Origin: Mesorhizobium sp.
Lineage (GTDB): Bacteria; Pseudomonadota; Alphaproteobacteria; Rhizobiales; Rhizobiaceae
Direction of reading: 5' to 3'
Length of the DNA: 64,000 bases
NCBI RefSeq assembly: GCF_023954305.1
Contig: NZ_JAMLIG010000003.1
Coordinates: 310,001 to 374,000, forward strand
Position numbers and translations under genes: made by a program. Below, piece after piece: positions 41,702 through 49,613 of this stretch (position 1 is the stretch's first letter; each line of letters starts with the position of its first letter). The notes under the pieces were generated by a model, which had not been told where the DNA came from, searched no databases, and saw only the letters and a program-made list of their open reading frames with translations.

Positions 41702-42192
41702 TCACGACAAAGGCGATCGATCGGGGCCATCATGATCCGTTGGCGCCCGAGCAGGCCTTCGACAATGCGCCCCGTGGGGGTCAAACCGCAGGCGATGTTC
41801 AGGCCCAAGGCTGCGGCATTGTTGACGTTCACGCTCGACATGATAAGCGGGATCGTCGGCCGTTCCTTTGCGATCCATCGCGCCGCGAGGCGGATTGCCG
41901 CCTTGCCGTAGCCGCGACCCTGCAATCTGATGTCGATCCTGAGGTTGTTCAGAGTCATGCAGCCCCTCTCTGCCCAGTCGGGCAGGGCCGCCGCTTCCCG
42001 TGCAACGATGAAACCGACAACGCGATCATCATCGAAAAGCGCAAATGGCGTTTGGCGTGGCGGCGAGGCGCGCAACTGATCGAAGATGCCAGCGATCGAT
42101 CCGCCGGAATAGGGCTCCTTGTCGGGATCGACAGCTATGCCGGAGACCATTGCTTCATCGTTGAGACCGATCTCACGCAACACGGCCCTCAT
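41698..42192 (-). CDS. GNAT-family N-acetyltransferase
   Basis: A 164-residue acetyltransferase. The acetyl-CoA binding motif is RLQGRGYGKAAIRLAARWIA (R-x-x-G-x-G/A), preceded by the beta-4 strand LNNLRIDI, and followed by VNVNNAAALGLNIACGL. The first motif, FALFDDDRVVGFIVARE, is normal. Substrate is unknown; a neighbour that removes acyl groups and an amino-acid importer make an amino-acid-like substrate plausible. ATG 42192 with GGGAG upstream is preferred over TTG 42222. The 230 bp to the luxI-type gene holds no supported gene. Confidence 0.82.
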   Translation of the reverse strand: MRAVLREIGLNDEAMVSGIAVDPDKEPYSGGSIAGIFDQLRASPPRQTPFALFDDDRVVGFIVAREAAALPDWAERGCMTLNNLRIDIRLQGRGYGKAAIRLAARWIAKERPTIPLIMSSVNVNNAAALGLNIACGLTPTGRIVEGLLGRQRIMMAPIDRLCRD

Positions 42193-42425
42193 TCTGGCAC
42201 ACTCCCATCCCGATGAATCCAAGGTCAGGCTTTCATACTCGCGCCTGTCCAGGTCTGCCGAAATCCCGGGATGGACACGAGGGTCCCAATCGGGGCGAGA
42301 CGAATCCTGACCGACCGCACGGTGCGGACAACCTCATGGCCGATCGTCGCCTTCGGCCGCTTGCCCAGGCGAGCGACATGGACGTCGACGCCACGATATC
42401 GGACAAGCTGGTCAGCCGACGACGG

Positions 42426-43049
42426 TCAACCCGTGATCGAAGTTTCAGCCAGAATTGGCTCGTGGATCCCATAAGCGCGGCGTGTGCTGGCAATCGCTTC
42501 CGGTGTGACATCGATCAAGAGGGCAATGATGTCGCCATCGTCGTGCTGAAGCACATCACCGAGTTCAACGATCGTCCAGCCAAGGGCGCGCAATCGACTG
42601 GGCCAAAAGGATTCACACACGACACTGATCTGGCGGATGCCGAGCGCGCGAGCGACCTCCAGTACACCACAAAGGACGACGCCCGCGACCGGAGACGACC
42701 TGCCACGGCTGCGCACCGCGGGACTGATGAAGAAGCGCGTCCACTCGTAGATGTCCGCAGCCCGAGGCGGTCCGCCGGGAGCGAGCTGTGGAAAGACATT
42801 GCCCAGCAAATGAGGCTGCAGCGTGGGGACGAGCCGTGACCCGCCCACGAGCTTGTCCGCACTGTCGAGCGCCATCAGGTACACGGCATGCTCCGTATCG
42901 AACGCATCCATCTCGATGTTGATGGGACGCGCCACCGCACGCCATTGTCGCCGTTTGACGTAGATATCGTAGCGGATGCGAAAATATCGCTCCAGCAGGT
43001 TCCTGTGCTGCTTCTTGTTGGCCCAAGTGACCACCTGCATCCGAACCAT
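42426..43049 (-). CDS. LuxI-family acyl-homoserine-lactone synthase
   Basis: A 207-residue autoinducer synthase. The invariant residues are all present: Arg26, Trp36, Glu46, Asp48, Asp51, Arg72, Glu102 and Arg105 (motifs RRQW, IEMDAFD, GGSRL, YEWTRFF). It makes an acyl-homoserine lactone from S-adenosylmethionine and an acyl-ACP; the acyl chain cannot be predicted. GGAGG stands 4 nt before ATG 43049. It lies directly downstream of the luxR-type gene, with a palindrome between them that could be a lux-box. Confidence 0.93.
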   Translation of the reverse strand: MVRMQVVTWANKKQHRNLLERYFRIRYDIYVKRRQWRAVARPINIEMDAFDTEHAVYLMALDSADKLVGGSRLVPTLQPHLLGNVFPQLAPGGPPRAADIYEWTRFFISPAVRSRGRSSPVAGVVLCGVLEVARALGIRQISVVCESFWPSRLRALGWTIVELGDVLQHDDGDIIALLIDVTPEAIASTRRAYGIHEPILAETSITG

Positions 43050-43096
43050 GACGCCTCCTGGCGGCGATGGTAGTTTACAGGTCCTACGACTCCATA

Positions 43097-43112
43097 TGCC
43101 TGAATTCCGGCA
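43097..43112. promoter_or_regulatory. 16-bp near-palindrome between luxR- and luxI-type genes
   Basis: TGCCTGAATTCCGGCA lies 48 bp before the luxI-type start and 4 bp from the luxR-type stop. Arms TGCC/GGCA and the GAATTC centre are symmetrical, with one mismatched pair. Place fits a lux-box controlling the synthase gene. Confidence 0.5.
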
Positions 43113-43115
43113 TTG

Positions 43116-43844
43116 CTAGATCTGGATTTCGTGTCTGCGCAGTGCCTTCACGATGGCATGGGCGATGTTTATCGCGTCAAGCTTCTCACGGATATTGCGG
43201 TGATGGCTCTCAACCGTGTTTGTAGTCACCCCGAGGATGCAGGAAATATCTTCCGCCGATTTGCCGTGGGCGCTCCACTGCAGCAGTTCGCGCTCTCGTG
43301 ACGTCAGCGGCGCTATGGGCTTGTCGCGCCTAGGCTCCAAGCGGCTGATCTTGCGAAAGGTGTGTACGCAAAGCGTCTCGATCACAGGCATCGCGCCGGG
43401 TGGGATCTCGATGCGGTCGCTTGCTGCCGTCACAACCGCTGGGCCCGCAAGCGGGACGTGGATGGGGACGCAGAGCCCATCTTTCATGCCGAACTCGGTC
43501 GCCTCATCCATGACCAGGCGCCCGCGGGAGGTGAGGCCTTCCGTTGGGAGTTGATGCCAAAGGAAGGGCTCTGCGGAAATTCGGCTGCGGGCAGCGCATG
43601 GATCATGGAGGAAATGATTTTCGGACTCGTAACGCGTGAACCATTCGCGTGGCCATCCGTCACACAGGATTGCACGTTGCCATTTGTCGTCGTGCGGTAC
43701 GGGTAGTCCAGTGATGAGAAAGCTCCGCAAGCCGTACTGCTCAAGCACAATACGAAATATCTCAAGGACTTTTTCGGATGATCTCGAGGAGTCGATTTCA
43801 GAAATCGTCTTGAACAGCTCTAGAATGGCCTCATTATTCATCAT
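43116..43844 (-). CDS. LuxR-family quorum-sensing regulator
   Basis: A 242-residue regulator with an N-terminal autoinducer-binding domain (Trp68, Tyr72, Asp81, Pro82 in REWFTRYESENHFLHDP; FGMKDGLCVPIH) and a C-terminal LuxR helix-turn-helix (PLTSRERELLQWSAHGKSAE, then DISCILGVTTNTVESHHRNI). It senses the signal made by the neighbouring synthase. ATG 43844 is chosen because AAAGG precedes it at good distance and the upstream 12 codons are atypical. Confidence 0.93.
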   Translation of the reverse strand: MMNNEAILELFKTISEIDSSRSSEKVLEIFRIVLEQYGLRSFLITGLPVPHDDKWQRAILCDGWPREWFTRYESENHFLHDPCAARSRISAEPFLWHQLPTEGLTSRGRLVMDEATEFGMKDGLCVPIHVPLAGPAVVTAASDRIEIPPGAMPVIETLCVHTFRKISRLEPRRDKPIAPLTSRERELLQWSAHGKSAEDISCILGVTTNTVESHHRNIREKLDAINIAHAIVKALRRHEIQI

Positions 43845-43992
43845 CAGACCTTTCCGGGGTCGTGCAATGTCGGCATCCACTTGAGGCGACCGCGACCAGC
43901 TTCAACGTCAAGGGCGTCGAATATCCACTAAAGGAGCCAGGATCTGTTCACGATTCTGCAAGTCGTCTTCCATTTTTTAGACCGCCGCTCGC

Positions 43993-44259
43993 TCAAGCCT
44001 GGTCTTCTGACGTCTGTCGTTTCGCTGATCGACGAGGGCGGCGTTCCGGAATTCTTGCCGTGATCAGGTCCCCTGGTTCGACGCCCAAAGCGTTCGCGAG
44101 AATCTCCAGCGTGTCCAACGTAGCGTTGCGCCGACCGGCCTCGACGCTGCTGATATAAGCCCGCGTCCGCCCCGAGACGAAAGAGAGCTGCTCCTGTGAG
44201 AGCTTTCTTTCCCTGCGGAGTCGCTGCACGTTCAGACCAAACACGGCGCGAAGATTCAT
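43993..44259 (-). CDS. Small Xre/C1-type repressor
   Basis: An 88-residue regulator with a clear Cro/C1 helix-turn-helix: NVQRLRRERKLSQEQLSFVS, GRTRAYISSVEAGRRNATLD and TLEILANALGVEPGDL. The Arg-rich C-terminus is likely disordered. It is divergent from the threonine-synthase-like gene and separated by 126 bp that hold two similar palindromes, so it probably controls that gene and the biosynthetic block. ATG 44259; a longer start at 44298 is less likely. Confidence 0.85.
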   Translation of the reverse strand: MNLRAVFGLNVQRLRRERKLSQEQLSFVSGRTRAYISSVEAGRRNATLDTLEILANALGVEPGDLITARIPERRPRRSAKRQTSEDQA

Positions 44260-44282
44260 CACGCGAAAGATGCGGCGGTGCA

Positions 44283-44347
44283 CACTATGGTGCGACACAC
44301 TCTAGTGAACATTCCGCGTTGACAGGGCCGCCGGCGCCTGTTTGTTA
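44283..44347 (+). promoter_or_regulatory. Divergent operator/promoter before the PLP enzyme gene
   Basis: Two similar palindromes, CACTATGGTG (44283-44292) and CACTCTAGTG (44298-44307), lie with 15-bp spacing just before a -35 box TTGACA (44319-44324) with a weak -10, TTGTTA, 17 nt later (44342-44347). This fits control of the 44386 gene by the small Xre repressor. Confidence 0.45.
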
Positions 44348-44385
44348 GAGCCCCTGATCGAGCGCTCTCGCGAAGGGGAATTGTG

Positions 44386-45774
44386 ATGCCCGGCCAATCT
44401 CTTAGCAAGCTTGCTGCGAATGCCGCGACCGCAGCCGGCGAGGGTCGGTCAGCACCGCAGAACGATCGCCAGGAATGGCACAAGAACGCGGGCTCAGCGA
44501 CGATTGTCGGCTTCGCCTGCCTACGCTGCGGCGCCTCCTATCCGGCCATCGCGATCGATTCCAGAGGCTGCCCGGCCTGCCACGACGTTGCACCGGCCAA
44601 CCTCAGACCGGTTTATCGCAGGCCGGTCGAACCCCGTGTGATCGCGGCCACTCCGCCACCTTCATTGTGGCGATTTGCCCACGCCCTGCCATGCACAGCC
44701 CGCGACGCCGTTTCGCTGGGGGAAGGTCAGACGCCGCTGATCGAAGCGGAGCGCGTCGGCCGGATGTTGGGTGTCCCAAGACTCGCGATCAAGGACGAGG
44801 GCCGAAACCCGACCTGGTCTCACAAGGATCGCTTCTCGACCGTTGCCGTGTCGGTGGCGCGGGCGCAGGGCGCCCAGGTGGTAGCGACCGCCTCATCCGG
44901 GAACGCCGGCGCCTCGCTTGCAGCCTACGCCGCCCGCGCAGGCATGCGTTGTGTTGTCACAACCTTCCCCGGATCGACCGGCGCGATGCTCGCGCAGATC
45001 CGAAAATACGGTGCGACCGTTCTGCCGCTCGTCAACAAGATAGACCGCTGGACACTGCTCGCCGAGGCCGCGACGCGCCATGGCTGGTTCATTGCCTCAC
45101 CCTTTCGCGCGCCCGTCGTCGGCAGCCATCCCCTCGGCATCGAGGGCTACAAGACCATTGCCTATGAGCTGGTCGAACAGTTGGATGGCGTCGCGCCCGA
45201 CTGGTGCGTCCTGCCCGTCTGCTACGGTGACGCGCTCTCCGGTGTCTGGGCCGGCTTTCAGGAGCTGTTTGCGCAGGGCATGATCTCGAGCCTGCCACGG
45301 ATGGTTGCGGCAGAGGTGCACGGATCGCTGACGCGAGCGCTCGCTACTGGAAGCGACAGACTTGAAGAATGCAGCATGGCGTTTGAAAGTCTTGCGGTAT
45401 CCATTGGCGCACCGCGCAGCACCTATCAGGCGCTTAAGGCGCTGCGGGACTCGTCCGGCTGTGCCGTGCTGGTCACCAACGACCGGCTTGTCGACATGCA
45501 GGAGCAACTGGCGGCGAGTGAGGGCATCTTCGCCGAACTGACGTCGGTGACGCCGCTTCTCGCCATTGCACGACTGCGGCGTGATGGTGTCATGGCTCCT
45601 GAGGAGCGTGTCGTCGCGGTCGTCACTGCCAGCGGGCTGAAGGATCTCGATCGTTCTGTCAGCCATGCCGCGGGCGACACCGTGTTTCAGTCGACGGGCG
45701 ACGCGTGGGAGTGGCTCGGTCGCAACGAGTCTAGGCTGCTGATTCCGAGGGCGGAGCGAGGCCCTGAACATTAG
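44386..45774 (+). CDS. Threonine-synthase-like PLP enzyme with zinc ribbon
   Basis: A 462-residue fold-type II PLP enzyme. An N-terminal zinc ribbon has CLRCG (Cys45, Cys48) and CPAC (Cys62, Cys65), as in class II threonine synthases. The PLP lysine is Lys147 in NPTWSHKDRF, followed by the phosphate loop ASSGNAGASLAAY and VVATASS. Threonine synthase proper turns O-phosphohomoserine into threonine; plasmid copies beside a GHMP kinase more likely use another phosphorylated hydroxy-amino acid such as O-phosphothreonine or O-phosphoserine. Its 3' end overlaps the convergent gene by 4 nt. ATG 44386 follows GAAGGGG. Confidence 0.85.
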   Translation: MPGQSLSKLAANAATAAGEGRSAPQNDRQEWHKNAGSATIVGFACLRCGASYPAIAIDSRGCPACHDVAPANLRPVYRRPVEPRVIAATPPPSLWRFAHALPCTARDAVSLGEGQTPLIEAERVGRMLGVPRLAIKDEGRNPTWSHKDRFSTVAVSVARAQGAQVVATASSGNAGASLAAYAARAGMRCVVTTFPGSTGAMLAQIRKYGATVLPLVNKIDRWTLLAEAATRHGWFIASPFRAPVVGSHPLGIEGYKTIAYELVEQLDGVAPDWCVLPVCYGDALSGVWAGFQELFAQGMISSLPRMVAAEVHGSLTRALATGSDRLEECSMAFESLAVSIGAPRSTYQALKALRDSSGCAVLVTNDRLVDMQEQLAASEGIFAELTSVTPLLAIARLRRDGVMAPEERVVAVVTASGLKDLDRSVSHAAGDTVFQSTGDAWEWLGRNESRLLIPRAERGPEH

Positions 45775-46823
45775 TCCGAGCGCCCTCGACGTTCGGGCTG
45801 GGCGCTGACGACTTCGTCCAGGCTCCGTCTCGACCATGCGAACCTTGTCCAGCCCGCCTCGGAGGCGGGTGCAATCGCGGTGAGTAATCTTGGTTCCGGA
45901 TGCCGCTGCCAGGACCATCCAGGCAATGAGGCAAGCCAGGCATCATCAAAGACGGTATCCGCATAGCGGTATCCCTCATCCGCCATGATGACTGCGACCC
46001 GAGCGCTGGGCAGCCTTGTCGCCGCCCACCTACCGACAAGGGCGGCGGCGCCGCTGGTCGGCCCCTGGTAAATGCCATGCTCCCGCAACAGGCGCCGCGC
46101 TTCACCGAAGGCGGCGTAGGCGCCGACCCAGTGTACCTCGTCGATAAGGTCGTGGCGCAGGTTGCGCGGCAGGACGCTGTTGCCGAGGCCGCGCAGCAGT
46201 CTTCTTCCGACCGGTTGTCCGAACAGAATGCTGCGGTGGGTGTCGACCGCGATGATGACAAGGTGCGGAAAGACCGCGCGCAGAAATGCCCCCGTGCCGC
46301 ATAGCGAGCCGCCGCTCCCGACGCAACCTACAAGGCAATCGATCTTGCCCATCGTCCGCACCAGGGTTTCGGCCAGACGTGCATAGGAAAGCGCGTTTCC
46401 CGGATTGTCATATTGCCGTGGCCAGAAGCAATCCGGTTCTTCGCGCCGGATGCCCTCGAGCCGCTGCAGACGCCGCAGCTGATCGCCATTGCCGTCAGGA
46501 TCCTCGGTAATGATCATCGTTGCGCCAAGCCCTTCAAGGCGCGCCCGATACTTCGCATCGATGAGGCTTGAAGCAGTGACCAAGGTCAGGCGGTATCCCC
46601 GGGCAGCTGCCAAAAGCGCGACAGCCATCCCGAATGTGCCAGACGTGGTCTCGATGATGCGCCCCCCGGTCTGGAGCGCGCCGTCGGCGGCGGCACGATC
46701 CAAAATGTATCGCGCCGGCATGAGCTTCATCAGCGGGAAGGCTGCTGCGACCAGATTGGGAGATAGCGTGGCCATGCGCGGTGTCTCGAGCGCGCGGAAG
46801 TAGTCGCGCTCCAGAGCTACCAT
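45771..46823 (-). CDS. Cysteine-synthase-like PLP enzyme with altered lysine region
   Basis: A 350-residue fold-type II PLP protein: IIETTSGTFGMAVALLAAAR (asparagine loop), YRLTLVTASSLIDAKYRARL and GCVGSGGSLCGTGAF for the phosphate. The usual GSxKDR block that supplies the PLP lysine is absent; the equivalent region reads FPLMKLMPARYILDRA, so Lys33 is the only candidate. This may be a substrate-selective variant (like SbnA-type enzymes using phosphorylated amino acids) or an inactive partner. It follows the GHMP kinase gene with 7-bp overlap and is transcribed with it. Confidence 0.75.
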   Translation of the reverse strand: MVALERDYFRALETPRMATLSPNLVAAAFPLMKLMPARYILDRAAADGALQTGGRIIETTSGTFGMAVALLAAARGYRLTLVTASSLIDAKYRARLEGLGATMIITEDPDGNGDQLRRLQRLEGIRREEPDCFWPRQYDNPGNALSYARLAETLVRTMGKIDCLVGCVGSGGSLCGTGAFLRAVFPHLVIIAVDTHRSILFGQPVGRRLLRGLGNSVLPRNLRHDLIDEVHWVGAYAAFGEARRLLREHGIYQGPTSGAAALVGRWAATRLPSARVAVIMADEGYRYADTVFDDAWLASLPGWSWQRHPEPRLLTAIAPASEAGWTRFAWSRRSLDEVVSAQPERRGRSD

Positions 46824-47755
46824 TTTGCGCCATCGTCATTGATCTGGTGAAACTCGATGTCGCAAAAGCCTGCTCGGCGCAGCGAAGCCGCGACGCGATG
46901 CGCCCGCCGCCGCAAATCCTTGCCCGCCCGGTCGAAGAGGATGCCAACGAGTGAACCGCTATGCGCCACCTGGACGCCACAAGCTTCGGCATTCTGTGCG
47001 ATCGCGATGGCCTGTTCGAGACCCTGTTTGGGCAGCCGTCGCTGGCTGATCCAGGCGCTGGCGGTTGCCGCGCGTCCAAGACAGACCGGATCCTGATGAC
47101 GGACGGCATAGGCGACCAGTCCGCGCAGTACATGGAACTGTTGAATCTCCATACTGTCGTAGCGTGCGGGTGGCAGGGTGAGCGTGTCGATCGGCTGGCC
47201 ACCATTCGCCTTTGACCCAACCAGGAGGAGCGGCGGCAAAGCGCCGCCGAAATCCTCCAGGACGATGCCCTCCCGCTGCGCAAAGAGGATGGCGTGGCCA
47301 TCGAAGACGATGGCGTCGCTGGCCTGTTCGGCGGCGACCGCAAGTCGACCGATGCGGGACGGCACCAGTTGGGCAGCGTATGCTGCCGCCACGGCGCGTA
47401 TGGCCGCCACCACATCGGCGGTCGATGAGCCGTAGCCGTGACCGATTGGTATGTCGCTCCTTATATCCAGCGCACCGCCTTCAGCGATGGCCAGATGATC
47501 AAGCGTCAGACGCGCCGCGGCGCTCGCCTTTGCCTTGCCATCGGGGCGAACGGTGACGTTGACTGAATGGCCCCCGATGAAGGTCGCCTGCGATGTCATC
47601 GCTGGGAGGGGGAGGGTCACCAGGCCCCGATGAAGCCGCCCGTTCTCGTCTTCGAAAACGCCTTGCAGCAGCTCTCCATGATGAGCGATCGCTGTTCCGA
47701 CGCCCTCCCGCGATGACGGCTCGCCGTTCCGCGCCGATCTGGAGATTGCAAGCAC
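46817..47755 (-). CDS. GHMP-family kinase, PduX (L-threonine kinase)-like
   Basis: A 312-residue small-molecule kinase. Motif 1 is AIAHHGELLQG (similar to GELVQG of PduX), motif 2 the ATP loop PIGHGYGSSTADVVAAIRAV at 103-122 and motif 3 VAHSGSLVGILFD near the end. PduX makes O-phospho-L-threonine from threonine and ATP, so a hydroxy-amino acid is a good guess for the substrate. GTG 47755 is chosen since GGGAG lies 6 nt upstream. It is the first gene of a two-gene operon with the cysteine-synthase-like enzyme. Confidence 0.82.
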   Translation of the reverse strand: MLAISRSARNGEPSSREGVGTAIAHHGELLQGVFEDENGRLHRGLVTLPLPAMTSQATFIGGHSVNVTVRPDGKAKASAAARLTLDHLAIAEGGALDIRSDIPIGHGYGSSTADVVAAIRAVAAAYAAQLVPSRIGRLAVAAEQASDAIVFDGHAILFAQREGIVLEDFGGALPPLLLVGSKANGGQPIDTLTLPPARYDSMEIQQFHVLRGLVAYAVRHQDPVCLGRAATASAWISQRRLPKQGLEQAIAIAQNAEACGVQVAHSGSLVGILFDRAGKDLRRRAHRVAASLRRAGFCDIEFHQINDDGAKW

Positions 47756-47990
47756 AATCCGCTCCCGGTGTTCCGCATCCGGGGCGATGGTGACGTCGAT
47801 GGCTCGAGGGCGCCGTCACCAAATTCCGGCATAGACCAGGAATTGCCTGCCCGGTTCACTGCTCTGAGCAATGCCGCGAGACCCAAACCCTTCAATTCCT
47901 TCCCAGGAGATACGTCCTGGGCAGCCCCCAGAGTGCCGACGCTAATTGTGAGCATGGAACTTGGTTCCAGTAATGCCTGGTGAGCCAAAA

Positions 47991-48350
47991 ATGACTGGAT
48001 TCTTCACGCGATCCGACAAGACGATGTGGTCGAACATCGCGCGTCACAGTCGATTGCGATCTGAGAGGGTCGCACTGGAAAGACATCATGAGCAGGCGCG
48101 GCTGGTTCTGCGCTATCCGGTGCTGGTCTATTATCGCTGGCGAGAGAAGTCCGCCTTCGCACGGCTGATTTCTTCCAAGCCTGCAAACGCTCGAGATGCA
48201 CGTGAGAAGCTGGTCTACCTGATGGCGCTCATGACCTCCAACGTCGCAGCCCTACATGTCAGCGAAGTCCAATGTGCCGTCCGCACACTGCACCCTTTCA
48301 GGTCGGACTTGGCCGAGGCTCTCGGTTGCAGCACGAGCCGGCGCTGGTGA
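47991..48350 (+). CDS. Small hypothetical protein, weakly supported
   Basis: A possible 119-residue protein on the plus strand (KTMWSNIARHSRLRSERVAL, LVLRYPVLVYYRWREKSAFA, KLVYLMALMTSNVAALHVSE). No family is recognised; a GGTGAG precedes the ATG. It lies in a 653-bp stretch between the GHMP kinase start and the next gene, of which 47756-47990 and 48351-48408 seem empty. It may be a chance frame. Confidence 0.3.
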   Translation: MTGFFTRSDKTMWSNIARHSRLRSERVALERHHEQARLVLRYPVLVYYRWREKSAFARLISSKPANARDAREKLVYLMALMTSNVAALHVSEVQCAVRTLHPFRSDLAEALGCSTSRRW

Positions 48351-48408
48351 CCAGGGATCCAACGGAACAGGCACGTGCGTTGCGGGCAACCGGCATTCGT
48401 GCCGGTGA

Positions 48409-48894
48409 CTACCGGCGTAGGTTGAACCAGTGTCGGGTGAGACTGCCGTCATCGTGCCGGATGTCGAAATAGTATGGATCCTCGCGCAAGGGCCTGGGCG
48501 TCGTGACAGTCTGCTGGCAATCGTCACGGCGACCGGAACCTGGGGGGCAGGTGTTTCGCACCTGCACGCAGATGTCGGGCTGCCCGCCGCCGTGGTCCTG
48601 GTCGCTATAGCCGATGTTCCACCCCGCCGGGCAATCGTCATACACTTCATAGCCCGGTCTGCCAGTCCCTGCTTCGGGGCAGGTCGGCCAGGAGAAGCCC
48701 CAGCCTCGCATCGCCGTAATCAACCGGTACATCGGCGGATGACACGCGGGAACGCCGCGCCACGACGGATCGGACGACGAGGCGCATAGAAGCACCTCGC
48801 AGCCCCATTCGCTGGCCTCGGCGCGATCGGCCAGCGAGAGACATCCGGCACCGGACAGCACAGTCGCAATTGCGATCATTTTCGCAAGATGCAT
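48409..48894 (-). CDS. Secreted hypothetical protein, cysteine-rich
   Basis: A 161-residue exported protein. Signal peptide MHLAKMIAIATVLSGAGCLS (with AGC that could be a lipobox) is followed by a domain with six to eight cysteines (WGCEVLLCASSSDPSW, WPTCPEAG, YDDCPAGW, PDICVQVRNTCPPGS), which suggests disulfides, and an acidic C-terminus (YYFDIRHDDGSLTRHWFNL). Conserved-looking proteins of this sort accompany VirB operons in rhizobia, but I do not know its role. AAGGAG precedes ATG 48894. Confidence 0.6.
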   Translation of the reverse strand: MHLAKMIAIATVLSGAGCLSLADRAEASEWGCEVLLCASSSDPSWRGVPACHPPMYRLITAMRGWGFSWPTCPEAGTGRPGYEVYDDCPAGWNIGYSDQDHGGGQPDICVQVRNTCPPGSGRRDDCQQTVTTPRPLREDPYYFDIRHDDGSLTRHWFNLRR

Positions 48895-48914
48895 GGGAGC
48901 TCTCCTTTGATTAT

Positions 48915-49613
48915 TTAGCGGTCGGTTCGCAGTGGACGCTTTCGTACATCCTCGAATGGTGGCGAAATCTCGCGCTCGCGTTCAGCAACCAGGTTGAAAT
49001 CCGCGATCGGTCGGCGGGACAGCGTCTTGTCGACGGCTTTGGCGCGCCACTCCTCCATGTCGACTACATAGGTGGCCCACATTCCATGGCGCGCCGACAT
49101 CGCATGCCGCTGCCAGGCACGATATTCTGGTGGGGCAGGGGAGGTGGCTTCGACTTGCGCCCAGCCAACACGCAGCATCTCCAGTGCGAGATCACGGCCG
49201 CCGACGGAGCAACGGCCGAGAAGGGCGCCGTCAGAATCGGCTGTCTGGACGATGCAGGTCACCTGAGCGTTGCCAACCGTGCGCTTCAACCAAGCCTTAG
49301 CCAACGGCCCACACGGCACCGGTTTGGGGATTTCGCTCTCGCCATGCCGGCGCGGGTCGTAAGACCATTGCGGCAGTTCGCAGGTGTCAAGCGAAGCAAG
49401 ACGTATCTTGTAGCGCCCTTCGGGAAACCAGAGCGTTCGTCCATCGATGACGGACGTCCGGCCGGAGGTTTTCACAGGCTCGCTTGCAAAGAGAGGCGGC
49501 TCCGCGTCGCCGGTGGATAGGCCCTGGTACAATAGGTCTGCTGCAAGGGCAGGGCAGGGCAGGGCGGCCATGAGCAGCACGAGCAGCCTCACCCGAGCCA
49601 TCGTTCTTTTCAC
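48915..49613 (-). CDS. Secreted thermonuclease-like protein 1
   Basis: A 232-residue exported protein with a signal peptide (RLLVLLMAALPCPALA) and an SNase-like OB-fold: YKIRLASLDTCELPQW (place of the R-L-x-G-I-D-x-P-E motif), CGPLAKAWLKRTVGNAQVTC, and EMLRVGWAQVEATSP, RHGMWA. The usual catalytic Arg/Asp/Glu set is only partly kept, so nuclease activity is uncertain. GTG 49613 overlaps the stop of the next gene upstream (GTGA); ATG 49601 is an alternative. Third of three tandem paralogs read leftward. Confidence 0.68.
   Translation of the reverse strand: MKRTMARVRLLVLLMAALPCPALAADLLYQGLSTGDAEPPLFASEPVKTSGRTSVIDGRTLWFPEGRYKIRLASLDTCELPQWSYDPRRHGESEIPKPVPCGPLAKAWLKRTVGNAQVTCIVQTADSDGALLGRCSVGGRDLALEMLRVGWAQVEATSPAPPEYRAWQRHAMSARHGMWATYVVDMEEWRAKAVDKTLSRRPIADFNLVAEREREISPPFEDVRKRPLRTDR

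Noticed and set aside
42236..42425. In-frame open extension of about 60 codons after the luxI-type stop
   Set aside because: No family-like sequence and the LuxI protein is already of normal length; it is probably non-coding GC-rich DNA.
47617..47988. Open frame of 123 codons on the minus strand before and overlapping the GHMP kinase start
   Set aside because: It overlaps 139 bp of a well supported gene in another frame and turns Arg-rich; only its first 60 residues look coding-like.
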